Origin: DATFQI01 sp963831105
Lineage (GTDB): Bacteria > Actinomycetota > Thermoleophilia > Solirubrobacterales > Solirubrobacteraceae
Assembly (NCBI GenBank): GCA_963831105.1
Contig: CAWHOS010000003.1
Coordinates: forward strand, 186,001-250,000
Direction of reading: 5' to 3'
DNA length: 64,000 nucleotides
Under the pieces are notes generated by a model. The model was not told the origin of the DNA. It saw only the letters and a program-made list of their open reading frames with translations, and did no database searches. The position numbers were made by a program, and so were the translations under genes. Positions 19,974 through 28,437 of the stretch are shown here, in pieces (positions within the stretch are counted from its first letter, which is position 1; every line of letters begins with the position of its first letter).

Positions 19974-20555
19974 ATGCCGCTGGTCCCCATGGTCATCGAG
20001 CGCACCGCCCGTGGCGAGCGCGAGTTCGACATCTACTCCCGCCTGCTCAACGAGCGGATCATCTTCCTCGGCAGCGCGGTGGACGACCAGGTCGCGAACC
20101 TGATCGTCGCGCAGCTCCTTCACCTGGAGTCCTCGGACCCGGACAAGGACATCTCGATCTACATCAACTCGCCGGGTGGCTCGATCTACGCCGGCCTGGC
20201 GATCTACGACACGATGCAGTTCATCAAGCCCGACGTGGCGACGATGTGCGTCGGGATCGCGATGTCGATGGGCTCGCTGCTGCTGGCCGGCGGCGCGAAG
20301 GGCAAGCGGATGTCGCTGCCCAACTCGAGGATCCTGATCCACCAGCCGTCGGCGGGCTTCGAGGGCCAGTCCACGGACATCGAGATCCACGCGAACGAGA
20401 TCATCAAGACCCGCAAGCGGATCGACGAGATCTACGCGAAGCACACGGGGCGCCCCGAGGAAGAGGTCCACAAGGACATGGAGCGCGACCGCTTCTTCAA
20501 GGCCGACCAGGCCGCCGAGTACGGCCTGATCGACCGCGTCATCCACCAGCACTAG
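19974..20555 (+). CDS. clpP: ATP-dependent Clp protease proteolytic subunit
   Basis: A 193-residue ClpP. The catalytic triad is Ser98 (GIAMSMGS), His123 (LIHQPS) and Asp172 (ERDRFF). The N-terminus MPLVPMVIERTARGERE is the ClpP2-like form that docks Clp ATPases. ClpP forms a barrel that degrades proteins fed by ClpX or ClpC. Neither clpX nor tig nor a second clpP flanks it, unlike the common actinobacterial tig-clpP1-clpP2-clpX order. Its stop overlaps by four bases the stop of the convergent HExxH gene. Confidence 0.93.
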   Translation: MPLVPMVIERTARGEREFDIYSRLLNERIIFLGSAVDDQVANLIVAQLLHLESSDPDKDISIYINSPGGSIYAGLAIYDTMQFIKPDVATMCVGIAMSMGSLLLAGGAKGKRMSLPNSRILIHQPSAGFEGQSTDIEIHANEIIKTRKRIDEIYAKHTGRPEEEVHKDMERDRFFKADQAAEYGLIDRVIHQH

Positions 20556-21508
20556 AGAAGAACGGCGTCCACGAGCTCCTTGGGGGCGTCCTTCTCCCCC
20601 TTGAGCCTCGTGAAGGCGGCCTTCAGCGCCGCGAGCGCGGGCCCCTTCTGCGCCTTCTTCATCTCGATGATGCGCTTGACGGCCTCCGCCTTGATGTCCG
20701 CGGCGGCCGGCGCCCAGTGCTCGGCGACCCCCGTGAGCTGGTCGTAGACGGAACGCTGCGGGTTGGCCGTCGCGTGGTCCTCCTGCGGGAAGGCCATGAT
20801 GAAGCCCTCGAGGTGGGCGAGCACCTCGGTGTTGACGGACCCGCCCTCGACACGCTCGCCGATCAGCTGCCGGTCGGCCTGGGCGATCGGCTGGGTGCCG
20901 AGCCAGATCCGGAAGTCGCCCTTGGCGCCGGCGTCGCGCCACCTCTGCAGCCAGTCGACGGCCATCTGGTTGTGGTTGGCGTGCTCGAGCTCGTGGCGCA
21001 GGGTCGCCAGCGCGAAGGCCTTGCTGCCCGGGATGAAGACCGCCCCGCCGAGGCAGACCGCGACCTTCGGCAGCGGGCCCTTCGCCGACACGGTGAGCTT
21101 GTTGACGGGCTTGTCGTCCTCGATGTAGTACACGCGGCCCTTGCCGATGCCGCGTGAGACGAGGTTCAGCCCGGGCTTGATCCGGTCCACCGTCAGCGCC
21201 CGGTTGATGTGGGCCTCGTCCGTGCCCTCGACGTCCCGCAGGCCGGCGTTGCCGATCTGCGTGGCGATGTCGGCGTAGAGCGGGATCATGCTCTCGTTCG
21301 CCTTGAGCCTGCGCCCCCACTCGGCGGCGTTGATGCCCGCGTTGATGTCGCTGATCGTCTTGGTCTTCGTGCGCTGCGGGTCGGGCTTGGGGGCGCGGGC
21401 GAGCACGCGCGCGAGCGCGTGGTTGGGCAGGCCGGCGAGCGGGTGCTCGAGCGGCGGCTCCGGCTCGGAGCTGCGGGGGGCCGGCTGGGTGCGCACCCGA
21501 TGACGCAT
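20552..21508 (-). CDS. HExxH protein with eCIS-type N-terminal tag
   Basis: A 318-residue protein with no signal peptide. Residues 1-40 are a Pro-rich tail followed by LAGLPNHALARVLARA, which resembles the N-terminal motif (LQRxAGNRAVxRLL) on proteins linked to extracellular contractile injection systems. The middle holds H172-E-L-E-H176, a zincin-like metal site, in ALATLRHELEHANHNQMAVDWLQRW; E228 or H232 could be the third ligand. The Lys-rich C-terminus shows no known fold. It may be a DUF4157-like metalloprotease or an injected effector; both are inferences. The start at 21508 gives the tag at the N-terminus; the upstream 97 bases are shared with a divergent gene. Confidence 0.6.
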   Translation of the reverse strand: MRHRVRTQPAPRSSEPEPPLEHPLAGLPNHALARVLARAPKPDPQRTKTKTISDINAGINAAEWGRRLKANESMIPLYADIATQIGNAGLRDVEGTDEAHINRALTVDRIKPGLNLVSRGIGKGRVYYIEDDKPVNKLTVSAKGPLPKVAVCLGGAVFIPGSKAFALATLRHELEHANHNQMAVDWLQRWRDAGAKGDFRIWLGTQPIAQADRQLIGERVEGGSVNTEVLAHLEGFIMAFPQEDHATANPQRSVYDQLTGVAEHWAPAAADIKAEAVKRIIEMKKAQKGPALAALKAAFTRLKGEKDAPKELVDAVLL

Positions 21509-21604
21509 CCGCCGATCCTCTCCGCGATCCCGTCCCGTTGGCAAGAAAGTCCCCGCCGGGGGTCCAGGTCCGGTATGGATCGACCGAGCGACAAGGAGGG
21601 CCTG

Positions 21605-23035
21605 ATGGCGAAGGTGATCGTGCTGGGCGGCGGGGTCTGCGGACTCGCGTCCGGGCTGATGCTGGCGCGGGACGGCCACGAGGTGACGGTGCTCGAGCGC
21701 GACCCCGCGCCCGTCCCCGACTCGCCGGAGCACGCATGGGAGACCTGGGAGCGCCGCGGCGTCGCGCAGTTCCGCCAGGCGCACTACCTGCAGCCGCGCG
21801 CCCGTGCCGTGCTCGAGGCCGAGCTGCCGGACGTGCTCGACGCGCTGGCCGCCGCGGGCGCCAAGCGCCTGGACTGGCCGCGCATGATGCCGCCCTCGAT
21901 CACCGACCGCGAGCCGCGGCCGGGCGACGAGCGCCTCGTGACCCTGACCGCGCGGCGCACGACGATCGAGCAGCTCTTCGCCCGCGCCGCCGCCGAACAG
22001 GACGGCCTCGAGGTCCGCCGCGGCGTCGCCGCCGCGGCGCTGGCGGGCGAGGCCGGCGGCGGGCGGCTGCACGTGACCGGCGTGCGCACGGACGCCGGCG
22101 AGCCGCTCGAGGCCGACCTGGTCGTCGACGCGTCCGGCCGCCGCTCGCGCCTGCCGGCACTGGTGCGCGAGGCGGGCGGACCCGACGTCGAGGAGCAGGC
22201 CGAGGACACCGGCTTCATCTACTACACGCGCTTCTTCCGCTCCGCAGACGGCACCACGCCGCAGGTGCGCGGGCCGCTGAACACGCCGTTCGAGTCCTTC
22301 TCCGTCCTGACCCTCCCCGCCGACGTGGGGACGTGGTCGGTGACGCTCTACACCTACGCGGGCGACCAGCCGCTCAAGCGGATGCGCCACGAGGACTCGT
22401 GGATGGACGTGGCGCGGGCGTGCCCGCTGCACGCCCACTGGCTCGACGGCGAGCCGGTCACGGGCGTCCTGGCCATGGGCGGGACGGTCGACCGCCGCCG
22501 GCGCATGCCGGCCGACGGCGCGCTGACCGGCCTCGTGCCGGTCGCCGACGCGTGGGCGTGCACGAACCCGTCGGTCGGCCGCGGCATCGCGCTCGGCCTC
22601 CTGCACGCCTCGCACCTGCGCGCGGTCGTCGCCGAGCACCTCGGCGACCCGGACGCGCTGGCCCTCGCATGGGACGAGGTCACCGAGCGCGAGCTCGGCC
22701 CGTGGTACGACGCGACCGTTGCGGGCGATCGCGCGCGGATGGCCGCGATGGACGCGGCGCGCACCGGCGGGCCCTATGTGATCCCCGCGGATCCCGCGTC
22801 GCGGCTGCGGGCGGCGCTGCCGCTGGCGATGGGCGCCGACGCCGACCTGTTCCGGGCGGCGATGGAGATCATCGGCTGCGTCAGCCTGCCCTCGGAGGTG
22901 TTCTCGCGGCCCGGGGTCGCGGAGCGGGTGATGGGCGCCGCGGCGGCGCGCGGCGACGTTCGCATGCCAGGGCCCGGCCGCGAGGAGCTGCTGGAGATCC
23001 TCAGCTCCGCAGGTGCTCCAGCAGCAGCCGGTTGA
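21605..23035 (+). CDS. FAD-dependent monooxygenase/oxidoreductase
   Basis: A 476-residue flavoprotein of the p-hydroxybenzoate hydroxylase / geranylgeranyl reductase fold. The N-terminal dinucleotide motif is VIVLGGGVCGLASGLMLARDG; further FAD contacts are TARRTTIEQLF and DLVVDASGRRSRLP; the second FAD segment is AWACTNPSVGRGIALGLLHA. A strong Shine-Dalgarno AAGGAGGG (about 5 bases upstream) fixes the start at ATG 21605 rather than ATG 21575. The substrate is unknown; long C-terminal part (about 100 residues) is unlike simple hydroxylases. Its 3' end overlaps the convergent hydrolase gene by 35 bases. Confidence 0.8.
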   Translation: MAKVIVLGGGVCGLASGLMLARDGHEVTVLERDPAPVPDSPEHAWETWERRGVAQFRQAHYLQPRARAVLEAELPDVLDALAAAGAKRLDWPRMMPPSITDREPRPGDERLVTLTARRTTIEQLFARAAAEQDGLEVRRGVAAAALAGEAGGGRLHVTGVRTDAGEPLEADLVVDASGRRSRLPALVREAGGPDVEEQAEDTGFIYYTRFFRSADGTTPQVRGPLNTPFESFSVLTLPADVGTWSVTLYTYAGDQPLKRMRHEDSWMDVARACPLHAHWLDGEPVTGVLAMGGTVDRRRRMPADGALTGLVPVADAWACTNPSVGRGIALGLLHASHLRAVVAEHLGDPDALALAWDEVTERELGPWYDATVAGDRARMAAMDAARTGGPYVIPADPASRLRAALPLAMGADADLFRAAMEIIGCVSLPSEVFSRPGVAERVMGAAAARGDVRMPGPGREELLEILSSAGAPAAAG

Positions 23036-23789
23036 CGCGCTCGGGCGCGTCGAGCTGCAGCCAGTGCGAGGCGCCGTCGACGCGCTCGTAGCGCCAGCGG
23101 CCCGTGACGTGCTCGCCAGAGCGGACCATCGCCTCCTCGGTGAGGTAGCGCTCGCCCGTGCTCCAGAGCCCGAGCGTCGGCGCCGCGACGGGCGGCAGCG
23201 CGCGGTACTGCAGCTCGCCGCGCGGGTGCAGGTTCGCGCGGTAGAGGCCCAGCCGCGCGGTCAGCGCGCCGGGCTCGGCCAGCTCGCGCACGTAGCGCTC
23301 GGCGTCTGGCGCGTCGTGCAGCCACTCGCGCAGCAGCCGCGCGTCGTCGCGCAGCAGCAGCTCCTCCGCCTCGTCGAACAGGAACAGCAGCTGGTACCAG
23401 GCCTTCTCGCGCGCCTCGAGGGTGGGGCGCCGCGAGGCGTTCGGGTGCCCGACGGACAGCGCGGCGAGCGAGGCGACGCGCTCGGGGCGCAGCGCGGCGA
23501 GCACCCAGGAGATGCCCGCGCCCCAGTCGTGCCCGACGACGTGGGCGCGCTCGACCCCCTGCTCGTCGAGCAGCTCGATCAGGTCGCCGACGACCTCGGT
23601 GACCCGGTAGGCGTCGACGCCCTCGGGCCGCTCCGACTCGCCGAAGCCGCGCAGGTCGGGCGCGATCACGCGGAAGCCGGCCTCGGCGAGCGGCCCGACC
23701 TGCTCTCGCCAGACGTGGCGCGAATCGGGGAAGCCGTGCACGAGCAGCACGGCCGGGCCCTCCCCCGCGGTCGTGCCCGCGAGCCTCAC
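23001..23789 (-). CDS. alpha/beta hydrolase, epoxide-hydrolase-like
   Basis: A 262-residue hydrolase of the epoxide hydrolase / haloalkane dehalogenase branch. The oxyanion motif HGFPDSRHVWREQ, the nucleophile Asp in VVGHDWGAGISW (an Asp-Trp elbow, typical of epoxide hydrolases rather than Ser esterases), and a C-terminal His in DGASHWLQLDAP are present. The GTG start overlaps the TGA of the upstream FAH gene, forming an operon with a likely shared catabolic task. Confidence 0.82.
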   Translation of the reverse strand: MRLAGTTAGEGPAVLLVHGFPDSRHVWREQVGPLAEAGFRVIAPDLRGFGESERPEGVDAYRVTEVVGDLIELLDEQGVERAHVVGHDWGAGISWVLAALRPERVASLAALSVGHPNASRRPTLEAREKAWYQLLFLFDEAEELLLRDDARLLREWLHDAPDAERYVRELAEPGALTARLGLYRANLHPRGELQYRALPPVAAPTLGLWSTGERYLTEEAMVRSGEHVTGRWRYERVDGASHWLQLDAPERVNRLLLEHLRS

Positions 23790-24568
23790 TCGATCGCGTG
23801 CTCGATCGCGCCGAGCCCCTCGACCTCGCAGCGCACGACGTCGCCCGGCTGCAGGAACCGGGGCGGGTCCATCGCCTGGCCCACGCCCTGCGGCGTGCCG
23901 GTGAGGATCAGGTCGCCGGGCGCGAGCGTGCAGGTCTCGGCGATGAAGTCCACGAGCGCCTGCGGGCCGAAGACGAGGTCGGCGGTGGTCGAGTCCTGGC
24001 GCGTCTCGCCGTTGACCTGGCTGGCGATGCGCAGGTTCTCCGGGTCCGGGACCTCGTCGGCGGTCGTGATCCACGGGCCCCACGGGCAGGAGGTGTCGAA
24101 GCCCTTGGCGCGGACCCAGCGCGGCTCGCGCTTCTGCAGGTCGCGCGCGGAGACGTCGTCGGCGACCGCGTAGCCGGCGATCCGCCCGTCCGCGCCCATC
24201 ACGACCGCGAGCTCGACCTCGTAGTCGAGCCGCTTGACGACGGCGGGCGTCCGCACGGGCCCGCTGCCGGGCACGCTCGAGCTCGGCAGCTTGAGGAAGA
24301 CCATCGGCGCCTCGGGCAGCTCGGCGCCCGTCTCGGCGGCGTGGGCCGCGTAGTTGAGGCCGATCCCGAAGATCGCCCGCGGCTGCGGCACCGGCGCCAG
24401 CAGGGTGACCTCGGCGAGCGGATGGGCGTCGCCGTCCGCTTGCGTCCGGTCGCCCGAGGCGAGGCGGTCGAGCACGGTGCCGTCCGCGAAGGCCACGACC
24501 TCGTCGCCGCGGACCTCGCCGGCGACCGGTTCCGAGGCCCCCGGAGGGAGGAAGGTGGCGAGTTTCAT
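23786..24568 (-). CDS. fumarylacetoacetate hydrolase family protein
   Basis: A 260-residue FAH-superfamily enzyme (C-C bond hydrolase, isomerase or oxaloacetate decarboxylase type). Seen: IFGIGLNYAAHAAETG at the domain start, the metal-binding acids in LDYEVELAVVMG, DDVSARDLQ, and GDLILTGTPQGVG near the end. The family acts on 2-keto acids such as those from aromatic ring cleavage; with the downstream alpha/beta hydrolase this suggests an aromatic or keto-acid breakdown step. The 62-base gap to the divergent GGDEF gene holds both promoters. Confidence 0.85.
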   Translation of the reverse strand: MKLATFLPPGASEPVAGEVRGDEVVAFADGTVLDRLASGDRTQADGDAHPLAEVTLLAPVPQPRAIFGIGLNYAAHAAETGAELPEAPMVFLKLPSSSVPGSGPVRTPAVVKRLDYEVELAVVMGADGRIAGYAVADDVSARDLQKREPRWVRAKGFDTSCPWGPWITTADEVPDPENLRIASQVNGETRQDSTTADLVFGPQALVDFIAETCTLAPGDLILTGTPQGVGQAMDPPRFLQPGDVVRCEVEGLGAIEHAIE

Positions 24569-24630
24569 CCGCTCGAGCCTAGACGGATTACCGATTTTGA
24601 GCGGGGCCGCTCGGGGAGACAATGCGGAGC

Positions 24631-26106
24631 ATGGACACGAGCGCGATCACGGCCGCCGCCCAGGCCTCCTCGTCGAGCTATCGCTCCTTCGCGGACGCCA
24701 CCCGGGCCGTGCTCGACCTGCTCGAGCGCCACATGCCCGAGGCGACGCTGTTCCTCGCGCACCTCGATCGCGGCCAGTTCATCCACCGGATCGTCGACAC
24801 CCGCAAGGGCGGCGAGTTCGGCCTGCGCTCCAACCTCGCCACGCCGCTCGGCGACGCGTTCTGCTCGCACATGGCCGAGGACCGCGCCCCGCGGCTGTGC
24901 GACGACGTCGGCAAGCAGGGGATCTACCGCTCGCTGGCGATGCAGCAGCGGATGGAGGCGGCGTCCTACCTCGGCGTCCCGCTCGAGCTCTCCGACGGCA
25001 CGCGCGTCGGCTCGCTGGGCGCGCTGTCGCGCGAGTACTGCGCGTTCGAGCCCGCCGACGAGCAGCTGTTCCTGATGCTCGCCCGCGTGCTCGCCTCCGA
25101 GCTGGAGCGCGAGAGCAACGAGCGCGACCTGCGCCGCTTCAACGACATGCTGCGCGACCAGGCGCGCGGGATGGGCGCCGTCGGCCGCGTCGCGAAGGCG
25201 CTCGCCGCCGGCGAGGACGCCCGCCGCGCCGTCTGCGAGGCCGCCTGCGAGGTCGCGGGTGCTCCCGTCGCGTTCCTGCTGGAGCCGAGCGGGCGCGAGT
25301 TCACCTCGACCGCGATGGCCGGCGCCGACTGCGCCCCGGTGACGATCCAGCCGCGCGGGGACCTGACCGGCCCGGGCCGGGCCTTCACGGCCAAGGAGAC
25401 CTACTTCGTCGCCGACGCGCGCACGCACCCGGCGCTCGCGGCGCCGCTGGTGGAGGCGACCGAGGCCCGCTCCGCCGTCTTCGAGCCCGTCCTGCGCGAC
25501 GGCGTCGTCGCCGGCGTGCTGATCGTGATCTGGCGCGTGCCGCTGGAGGCGCTGCCCGACGCGCCCTCCGGCGTGCTGCGGCTGCTCGCCGCGCAGGCCG
25601 CCGTGGCGATCGAGCACGCCTCGCTGCGCGATCGGCTCGCCGGCCTCTCGTTCACCGACCCGCTGACCGGCCTCGCGACCCGCCGCATGTGGGACGAGGA
25701 GCTGCCGCGCGAGCTCGCGCGCACGCGCCGCTCTGAGTCGCCCCTGACGATCGCCTCGATCGACATCGACCACATGAGCGCGTTCAACATGCTGCGCGGG
25801 GAGCGCGAGGGCGACCGCCTGATCAAGGAGTGCGGCTCGCGCTGGCGCAACGAGCTGCGCGAGGTCGACTTCCTCGCCCGCCTCGACGGCACGGAGTTCG
25901 CGATGATCCTCCCGAACTGCGGCCTGGGCGAGGCCTGCGACGTGCTCGACCGCGTCCGCGAGGCCACCCCGCGTGGGCAGACGGCGTCCGCGGGCGTCGC
26001 CCGCTGGGACGGCGAGGAGCCCGCCGAGCTGTTCCTCGCCCGCGCGCAGGACGCGCTCGCCGCCGCCAAGTCGGCGGGGCGCAACGTCACCATCGCCGCC
26101 GACTGA
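24631..26106 (+). CDS. GAF-GAF-GGDEF protein with degenerate active site
   Basis: About 491 residues. Two GAF sensor domains (about 20-165 and 185-330) are followed by a GGDEF domain recognised by LSFTDPLTGLATRRMWDEEL and SIDIDHMSAFN. The signature motif GG(D/E)EF is replaced by LDGTEF in FLARLDGTEFAMIL, so two of the five signature residues are lost and cyclase activity is unlikely. It may bind GTP or act as a ligand-controlled partner of another cyclic-di-GMP protein such as that at 48.6-50.6 kb. ATG 24622 is an alternative start three codons earlier. Confidence 0.8.
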   Translation: MDTSAITAAAQASSSSYRSFADATRAVLDLLERHMPEATLFLAHLDRGQFIHRIVDTRKGGEFGLRSNLATPLGDAFCSHMAEDRAPRLCDDVGKQGIYRSLAMQQRMEAASYLGVPLELSDGTRVGSLGALSREYCAFEPADEQLFLMLARVLASELERESNERDLRRFNDMLRDQARGMGAVGRVAKALAAGEDARRAVCEAACEVAGAPVAFLLEPSGREFTSTAMAGADCAPVTIQPRGDLTGPGRAFTAKETYFVADARTHPALAAPLVEATEARSAVFEPVLRDGVVAGVLIVIWRVPLEALPDAPSGVLRLLAAQAAVAIEHASLRDRLAGLSFTDPLTGLATRRMWDEELPRELARTRRSESPLTIASIDIDHMSAFNMLRGEREGDRLIKECGSRWRNELREVDFLARLDGTEFAMILPNCGLGEACDVLDRVREATPRGQTASAGVARWDGEEPAELFLARAQDALAAAKSAGRNVTIAAD

Positions 26107-26123
26107 CAGCGCTCCGGGGTAAG

Positions 26124-26144
26124 AGCGCCGCGTGTCGCGGCGCT
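26124..26144 (+). promoter_or_regulatory. hairpin directly before folE
   Basis: AGCGCCGCG (26124-26132) pairs with CGCGGCGCT (26136-26144) around a 3-base loop, extended by imperfect GGGT/ACCC pairs. It ends 8 bases before the GTG start of folE. It could end the GGDEF transcript or block the folE ribosome site; sequence cannot choose. Confidence 0.4.
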
Positions 26145-26152
26145 AACCCGGC

Positions 26153-26755
26153 GTGACCCAAGCACTCGCCCGGTTGCGCCCCGTGGAGGCGCCTGACCCC
26201 ATCGACCTCGCGGCCGCCGAGTCGGCCGCGCGCGCCCTGCTGGAGGCGCTCGGCATCGACCTCTCGCCGGAGAGCCTGCGCGAGACGCCGCGCCGCATGG
26301 CGCACATGTACGCGGAGCTGCTCGGCCCCGCGCCGTTCGAGCCGACGACGTTCCCCAACGACGGCGGCTACGACGAGCTCGTCGTCGTCACGGGGATCCC
26401 GTTCCACTCGCTGTGCGAGCACCACCTGCTGCCGTTCACCGGCGTCGCCCACGTCGCGTACCTCCCGGGCGAGGAGATCGTCGGGCTGTCCAAGCTCGCG
26501 CGCGTCGTCGAGTCGTTCGCCCGCTCGCTGCAGGTGCAGGAGCGGCTGACGACGCAGGTGGCCGGCTGGCTCGACGAGCACCTGCGGCCGCGCGGGGTCG
26601 GCGTCGTGCTCGAGGCCGAGCACCTGTGCATGTCGCTGCGCGGCGTGCAGAAGCCGGGCTCGCGGACGGTCACCTCGGCGCTGCTCGGCCGCCTCCGCGA
26701 GGATCCGGCCACCCGCCAGGAGTTCCTCGCGCTGACCAGGGCCGGCCGCTCATGA
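26153..26755 (+). CDS. folE: GTP cyclohydrolase I
   Basis: A 200-residue canonical zinc-dependent GTP cyclohydrolase I that makes 7,8-dihydroneopterin triphosphate, the first step to folate. Zinc ligands C88 (SLCEHH), H91 and C159 (EAEHLCM) are present, along with GLSKLARVVE and QERLTTQVAGWL. The GTG start fits the gene's length. Its TGA overlaps the ATG of the ferredoxin-reductase gene (ATGA), so both are on one mRNA. A second, unrelated GTP cyclohydrolase (MptA/FolE2) is at 8.9 kb. Confidence 0.93.
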   Translation: MTQALARLRPVEAPDPIDLAAAESAARALLEALGIDLSPESLRETPRRMAHMYAELLGPAPFEPTTFPNDGGYDELVVVTGIPFHSLCEHHLLPFTGVAHVAYLPGEEIVGLSKLARVVESFARSLQVQERLTTQVAGWLDEHLRPRGVGVVLEAEHLCMSLRGVQKPGSRTVTSALLGRLREDPATRQEFLALTRAGRS

Positions 26756-27975
26756 CCCCGGCGACGTTCGTGATCGTGGGAGCGGGCCTGGCCGGCGCCA
26801 AGGCGGCCGAGGCGCTGCGCGAAGAGGGCTTCGACGGGCGCGTGGTGCTCGTCGGCGCCGAGCCCGAGCGGCCGTACGAGCGGCCGCCGTTGTCGAAGGA
26901 CTACCTGCGCGGGGAGTCCGGGCGCGAGAAGGCCTACGTGCACCCCGAGGCGTTCTACGCCGAGCACGAGATCGAGCTGCGCCTGGCGACGGCGGTCGAG
27001 GCGATCGACCCGGGCGCGCACGAGATCGTCCTCGGCGACGGGCGGCTGCGCTACGACCGCCTGCTGCTGGCCACCGGCGCCGAGCCGAGGCGGCTCGTCG
27101 CGGCGGGCGCCGAGCTGGACGGCGTGCACCAGCTGCGCACGTTCGCGGACGCGGACGCGCTGCGGGCCCGGCTGGACGCGGGCGGCCGGGTCGTCGTCGT
27201 CGGCGCGGGCTGGATCGGCTCCGAGGTCGCCGCATCGGCCCGCCAGCGAGGGCTGGAGGTGACGGTGATCGAGCCTCTTTCGGTGCCGCTCGAGCGCGTG
27301 CTGGGGCCCGAGGTGGGTGGCGTCTACCGCGACCTGCACCGCGAGCGGGGCGTCGACCTGCGGCTCGGCACGGGCGTCGTGGCCTTCGAGGGCGACGAGC
27401 GCGTGAGGAGCGTGCGCACGACGGGCGGCGCCGTCGACTGCGACTTCGTCGTGGTCGGCGTGGGCGTGGCGCCGCGGGTCGGGCTGGCCCAGGCGGCAGG
27501 GCTCGCGATCGGCGACGGGATCCTCGTCGACGCCGCGCTGCGCACGAGCGCGCCCGACGTCTTCGCGGCCGGCGACGTGGCAAGCGCCGAGCACCCGTTC
27601 CTCGGCCGCCGCATCCGCGTCGAGCACTGGGCGAACGCGATCGACCAGGGCGCCTCGGCGGCGCGCAGCATGCTCGGGCAGGACGTCGCCTACGACCGCA
27701 TCCCGTACTTCTTCTCCGACCAGTACGACGTCGGCATGGAGTACGCCGGCCACGCCCTGGGCTGGGACGAGGTGGTCCTGCGCGGCGATCCGGCCGGGCG
27801 CGAGTTCATCGCCTTCTGGCTCGCGGACCGGATCGTCGTCGCGGGCATGAACGTCAACGTGTGGGACGTCAACGAGCAGATCCAAGGGCTGATCCGCTCG
27901 CGCCGCCGGATCGACCCCGCGCGGCTCGCGGACGCCGATGCCGCGCTCGGGGAGATCGCGGGCGCGGTCTCCTAG
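26752..27975 (+). CDS. ferredoxin-reductase-type flavoprotein
   Basis: A 407-residue FAD/NAD(P)H-dependent oxidoreductase of the putidaredoxin/rubredoxin reductase class. FAD motif IVGAGLAGAKAAEALRE, RPPLSKDYLRG, the NAD motif VVVGAGWIGSEVAA, and second FAD motif DVFAAGDVAS; a C-terminal reductase domain ends near IRSRRRIDPARLAD. It would pass electrons to a ferredoxin for an oxygenase or P450. The Rieske oxygenase at 10.5 kb is a possible client, but they are not linked. Translationally coupled to folE, a pairing whose logic is not obvious. Confidence 0.88.
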   Translation: MTPATFVIVGAGLAGAKAAEALREEGFDGRVVLVGAEPERPYERPPLSKDYLRGESGREKAYVHPEAFYAEHEIELRLATAVEAIDPGAHEIVLGDGRLRYDRLLLATGAEPRRLVAAGAELDGVHQLRTFADADALRARLDAGGRVVVVGAGWIGSEVAASARQRGLEVTVIEPLSVPLERVLGPEVGGVYRDLHRERGVDLRLGTGVVAFEGDERVRSVRTTGGAVDCDFVVVGVGVAPRVGLAQAAGLAIGDGILVDAALRTSAPDVFAAGDVASAEHPFLGRRIRVEHWANAIDQGASAARSMLGQDVAYDRIPYFFSDQYDVGMEYAGHALGWDEVVLRGDPAGREFIAFWLADRIVVAGMNVNVWDVNEQIQGLIRSRRRIDPARLADADAALGEIAGAVS

Positions 27976-28379
27976 CCGGCGAGCAGGGCGCGCAGGGCGG
28001 CGCGGGTGGCGGCGTCGCGCTCGCGCTCTTCCTCGTCGGTCCAGTCCCACTGCACGCCGTCGCGGATCTCGTAGGTCGGGCGGTTGTGGTCGGCGATCCG
28101 CTCGACCTCGATCCGGACGGCGACGATGCGGCCGGCCTCCTCGAAGGACCTCGCGCGGCCGTGGGCGGTGAAGGCGTGGTCGCCCGCGGCGAGGATCGTC
28201 AGCGCGGCGCGCGGGTCCGCGCGCAGGCGGGCGAGCGCCTCGCGGCGCGGGGCGAGCCCGAGCAGGATCTCGCGCGGGCCGGCGCGGACGATCAGCGAGA
28301 CGGGGATCGCGTGCGGGTGGTCGCCCTGCGTGACGAGCGTGGCGACCGTGCCGTCGGGCCACTCGGGCAGCGCGTCCAT
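27972..28379 (-). CDS. pyridoxamine 5'-phosphate oxidase-like split-barrel protein
   Basis: A 135-residue flavin-reductase-like / PNPOx-like split-barrel protein. Sequence phrases TVATLVTQGDHPHAIPVSLIV and DPRAALTILAAGDHAF match members that bind FMN, F420 or heme. It overlaps the convergent ferredoxin-reductase stop by 4 bases. ATG 28379 is chosen; the longer open frame adds 34 unlikely residues. Its substrate is unknown. Confidence 0.7.
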   Translation of the reverse strand: MDALPEWPDGTVATLVTQGDHPHAIPVSLIVRAGPREILLGLAPRREALARLRADPRAALTILAAGDHAFTAHGRARSFEEAGRIVAVRIEVERIADHNRPTYEIRDGVQWDWTDEEERERDAATRAALRALLAG

Positions 28380-28437
28380 GGCGCCGACGCTAGCGCGCCG
28401 GTGGGGCGCCGCGCCCAGCCACGCCACGCGGGCCGAG

